Below, piece by piece: positions 5,641 through 6,700 of a DNA stretch of 6,700 nucleotides. This DNA comes from Bordetella parapertussis (GTDB taxonomy: Bacteria > Pseudomonadota > Gammaproteobacteria > Burkholderiales > Burkholderiaceae_C). The position numbers and the translations under genes were made by a program. Where the stretch lies: the NCBI GenBank assembly GCA_943328885.2, contig CALQBT020000153.1:1-6700 (forward strand), given 5' to 3'. The notes beneath the pieces were generated by a model that saw only the letters and a program-made list of their open reading frames with translations, ran no database searches and was not told where the DNA came from. Each line of letters begins with the position of its first letter. The first letter of the stretch is position 1.

Positions 5641-6306
5641 ACGCTGCCATACCCGCAGCAGCCAGCGGTTGAGGTCGCTGACCTCCTCCATGCACACCGA
5701 GTGCTCCATCGGATAGTCCTGCCACTCGACTTGGTAGTCCAGCGCCACCAGGGCGTCGCGCGCCGCAGCGCCTCGCTCCAGCGCCACCATGTTGTCCTGG
5801 CGGCCATGGGCGAGAAAAATCGGCAGGCCCTGACCCACCGGATGACGCTCGGCAGCGGTGCTGCCAGCCAGCGGCAGGTAGCCCGACAGACCGGCCAGGC
5901 CAGCCAGGCGTTCGCGATAGCGCAAACCCGCCATCAAGGTCAGCGCGCAGCCTTGCGAAAAGCCGGCCAGCACGATGCGGTGGGCCGGGATACCACGCGC
6001 ACGCTCGCGGTCGAGCAAGCCGTGGACCTGGCGCATCGATTCGCGCAGCCCTGCCTCGTCCTCGCGCCGCTGCGCACCGCTGCCCAGGATGTCGTACCAG
6101 GCGCGCATCGGGTGGCCGTTGTTGACCGTGATCGGCCGCTCGGGGGCACGCGGCAGCACGAAGCGCACCGGGCCGACCGCAGCCAGATCGAGCGCGTCGC
6201 ACATCGAAATGAAATCGGTGCCGTCAGCACCGAATCCGTGCAGCACGATCAGCGTGGCCTGGGGTTCGGCGTCCGGGCACATCTCAAGCGTCGCGAGGGT
6301 CATCAT
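5638..6306 (-). CDS. phospholipase/carboxylesterase-family serine esterase
   Basis: A complete 222-residue alpha/beta-hydrolase of the small carboxylesterase/acyl-protein thioesterase-like family (the group containing YpfH and Pseudomonas carboxylesterase II), which cleaves short- to medium-chain esters or thioesters in the cytoplasm; no signal peptide is seen. Evidence: oxyanion loop LIVLHGFGADGTDF (19-32), the family segment FVLPRAPERPITVNNGHPMRAWYD (split here as residues 49-72; Arg-Ala-Trp-Tyr-Asp near 68-72), nucleophile Ser117 in AGFSQG, Asp171 in AHGRQD, and His202 in PMEHSVC. Length is normal. Two adjacent ATGs compete, 6306-6304 and 6303-6301 on the minus strand. AAGG lies four bases before the first and seven before the second, so the second may be the true start. 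It converges on the permease at 4549-5511 and diverges from the alcohol dehydrogenase. The natural ester is unknown. Confidence 0.95.
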   Translation of the reverse strand: MMTLATLEMCPDAEPQATLIVLHGFGADGTDFISMCDALDLAAVGPVRFVLPRAPERPITVNNGHPMRAWYDILGSGAQRREDEAGLRESMRQVHGLLDRERARGIPAHRIVLAGFSQGCALTLMAGLRYRERLAGLAGLSGYLPLAGSTAAERHPVGQGLPIFLAHGRQDNMVALERGAAARDALVALDYQVEWQDYPMEHSVCMEEVSDLNRWLLRVWQR

Positions 6307-6553
6307 GGGGCCTTGCAGTGGATCGGCCGCGCATGGTAGCCGGTGTCAGCCGCCACCGGCATCGGGGCTGACGACCAAGACCTGTCCGCTGCGCGACGCC
6401 GCGCCCCCGGCTTGCCCGGCAAGAATCCAAATTGATCGTACGAGCCCTACGCGGGCAAACCCGCCAACAGCACGGCCCCCGCCGGGGGCAAAATAGCGGT
6501 GCGACAGCCAAGCGCTGCCGGGCCTCTTGTCAGACCCAGACCTGGAACCCCCC
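6307..6553. other. divergent intergenic region between esterase and dehydrogenase
   Basis: These 247 bases must carry the promoters for the minus-strand esterase and the plus-strand dehydrogenase. I see no convincing -35/-10 pair. It holds three short perfect hairpins: CTTGC/GCAAG near 6411-6423, GCGGG/CCCGC (6451-6455 with 6460-6464) and GCCCCC/GGGGGC (6475-6480 with 6484-6489). The last is followed by AAAA on the plus strand, not by T residues, so none is an intrinsic terminator. An AT-richer patch, AAATTGATCGTACGA (about 6429-6443), is the likeliest promoter area. Confidence 0.5.
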
Positions 6554-6700
6554 ATGAAAGCTGCAGTCCTCCACGCCCCCCGCGAGCCGATGACCATCGA
6601 GAACATCGCGATCGACAAACCCAAGCGCCGCGAGGTGCTGATTCGAACCGCAGCGGCCGGCCTGTGCCACAGCGACCTGCACTTCATCGAGGGCTCCTAC
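6554..6700 (+). CDS. zinc-dependent alcohol dehydrogenase, 5' part
   Basis: The first 49 codons of a medium-chain dehydrogenase/reductase that runs off the window. The N-terminus MKAAVLHAPREPMTIENI opens the GroES-like domain, and AAAGLCHSDLHFIEGSY carries Cys38, His39, Ser40 and Asp41. Cys38 is the first catalytic-zinc ligand of this family, and the following Ser and Asp belong to the proton-relay and structural neighbourhood. Enzymes of this type oxidise alcohols or reduce aldehydes with NAD(P); the start is most like class III or general Zn-alcohol dehydrogenases of Proteobacteria. The later zinc ligands and the Rossmann domain are outside the window, so the substrate class cannot be refined. 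ATG 6554 begins exactly at the usual MKAA start; the ribosome-binding site is weak (CTGGA, about seven bases upstream). It is transcribed divergently from the esterase. Confidence 0.93.
   Translation, partial: MKAAVLHAPREPMTIENIAIDKPKRREVLIRTAAAGLCHSDLHFIEGSY

Noticed and set aside
4683..5672. A 329-codon plus-strand open frame overlapping the second permease in another frame
   Set aside because: It is Arg/Gly-rich with no family features, while the overlapping frame encodes a clear ten-helix permease.
6475..6493. GC-rich hairpin followed by AAAA upstream of the dehydrogenase, considered as a terminator
   Set aside because: The homopolymer is A on the plus strand and lies 5' of the hairpin on the minus strand, so neither strand has the required T-run after the stem.

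Overview
The window is GC-rich and dense with genes. Strong G/C preference at third codon positions and the protein flavours (DMT transporters, a long acyl-CoA synthetase, a phospholipase/carboxylesterase-type esterase) suggest a betaproteobacterium, probably Burkholderiales. That assignment is inferred from composition and protein style, because no rRNA or other taxonomic marker is present.

Layout: (1) the 3' end of an unidentified + strand gene (to 91); (2) a 146-bp gap with a possible minus-strand terminator; (3) a 10-helix EamA/DMT permease (237-1127); (4) a complete ANL-superfamily acyl-CoA synthetase (best start 1347, end 3254); (5) a roughly 300-bp non-coding stretch with several inverted repeats, including a tandem palindrome; (6) an alpha/beta hydrolase with a strong Shine-Dalgarno (3560-4411); (7) a second, distinct EamA/DMT permease (4549-5511) with a possible operator upstream; (8) a short apparent remnant of a Gfo/Idh/MocA oxidoreductase N-terminus (about 5561-5640); (9) a minus-strand esterase of the phospholipase/carboxylesterase family (5638-6306); (10) a divergent intergenic region; and (11) the first 49 codons of a zinc-dependent alcohol dehydrogenase (6554 to the window end).

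The genes look like chromosomal metabolic genes rather than a mobile or defence island. An acyl-CoA ligase, two serine hydrolases, an alcohol dehydrogenase and two small-molecule permeases could belong to uptake or export and breakdown of organic acids, esters or alcohols. However, the gaps between the + strand genes (about 140-305 bp) argue against one tight operon, so a shared pathway is only a hypothesis. No RNA gene, CRISPR array, insertion sequence or phage gene was seen, and I found no convincing undescribed system. The points most worth a second look are the Gfo/Idh/MocA remnant, the inverted repeats at 3330-3464 and 4478-4491, and the unusual His-Glu oxyanion motif of the hydrolase.
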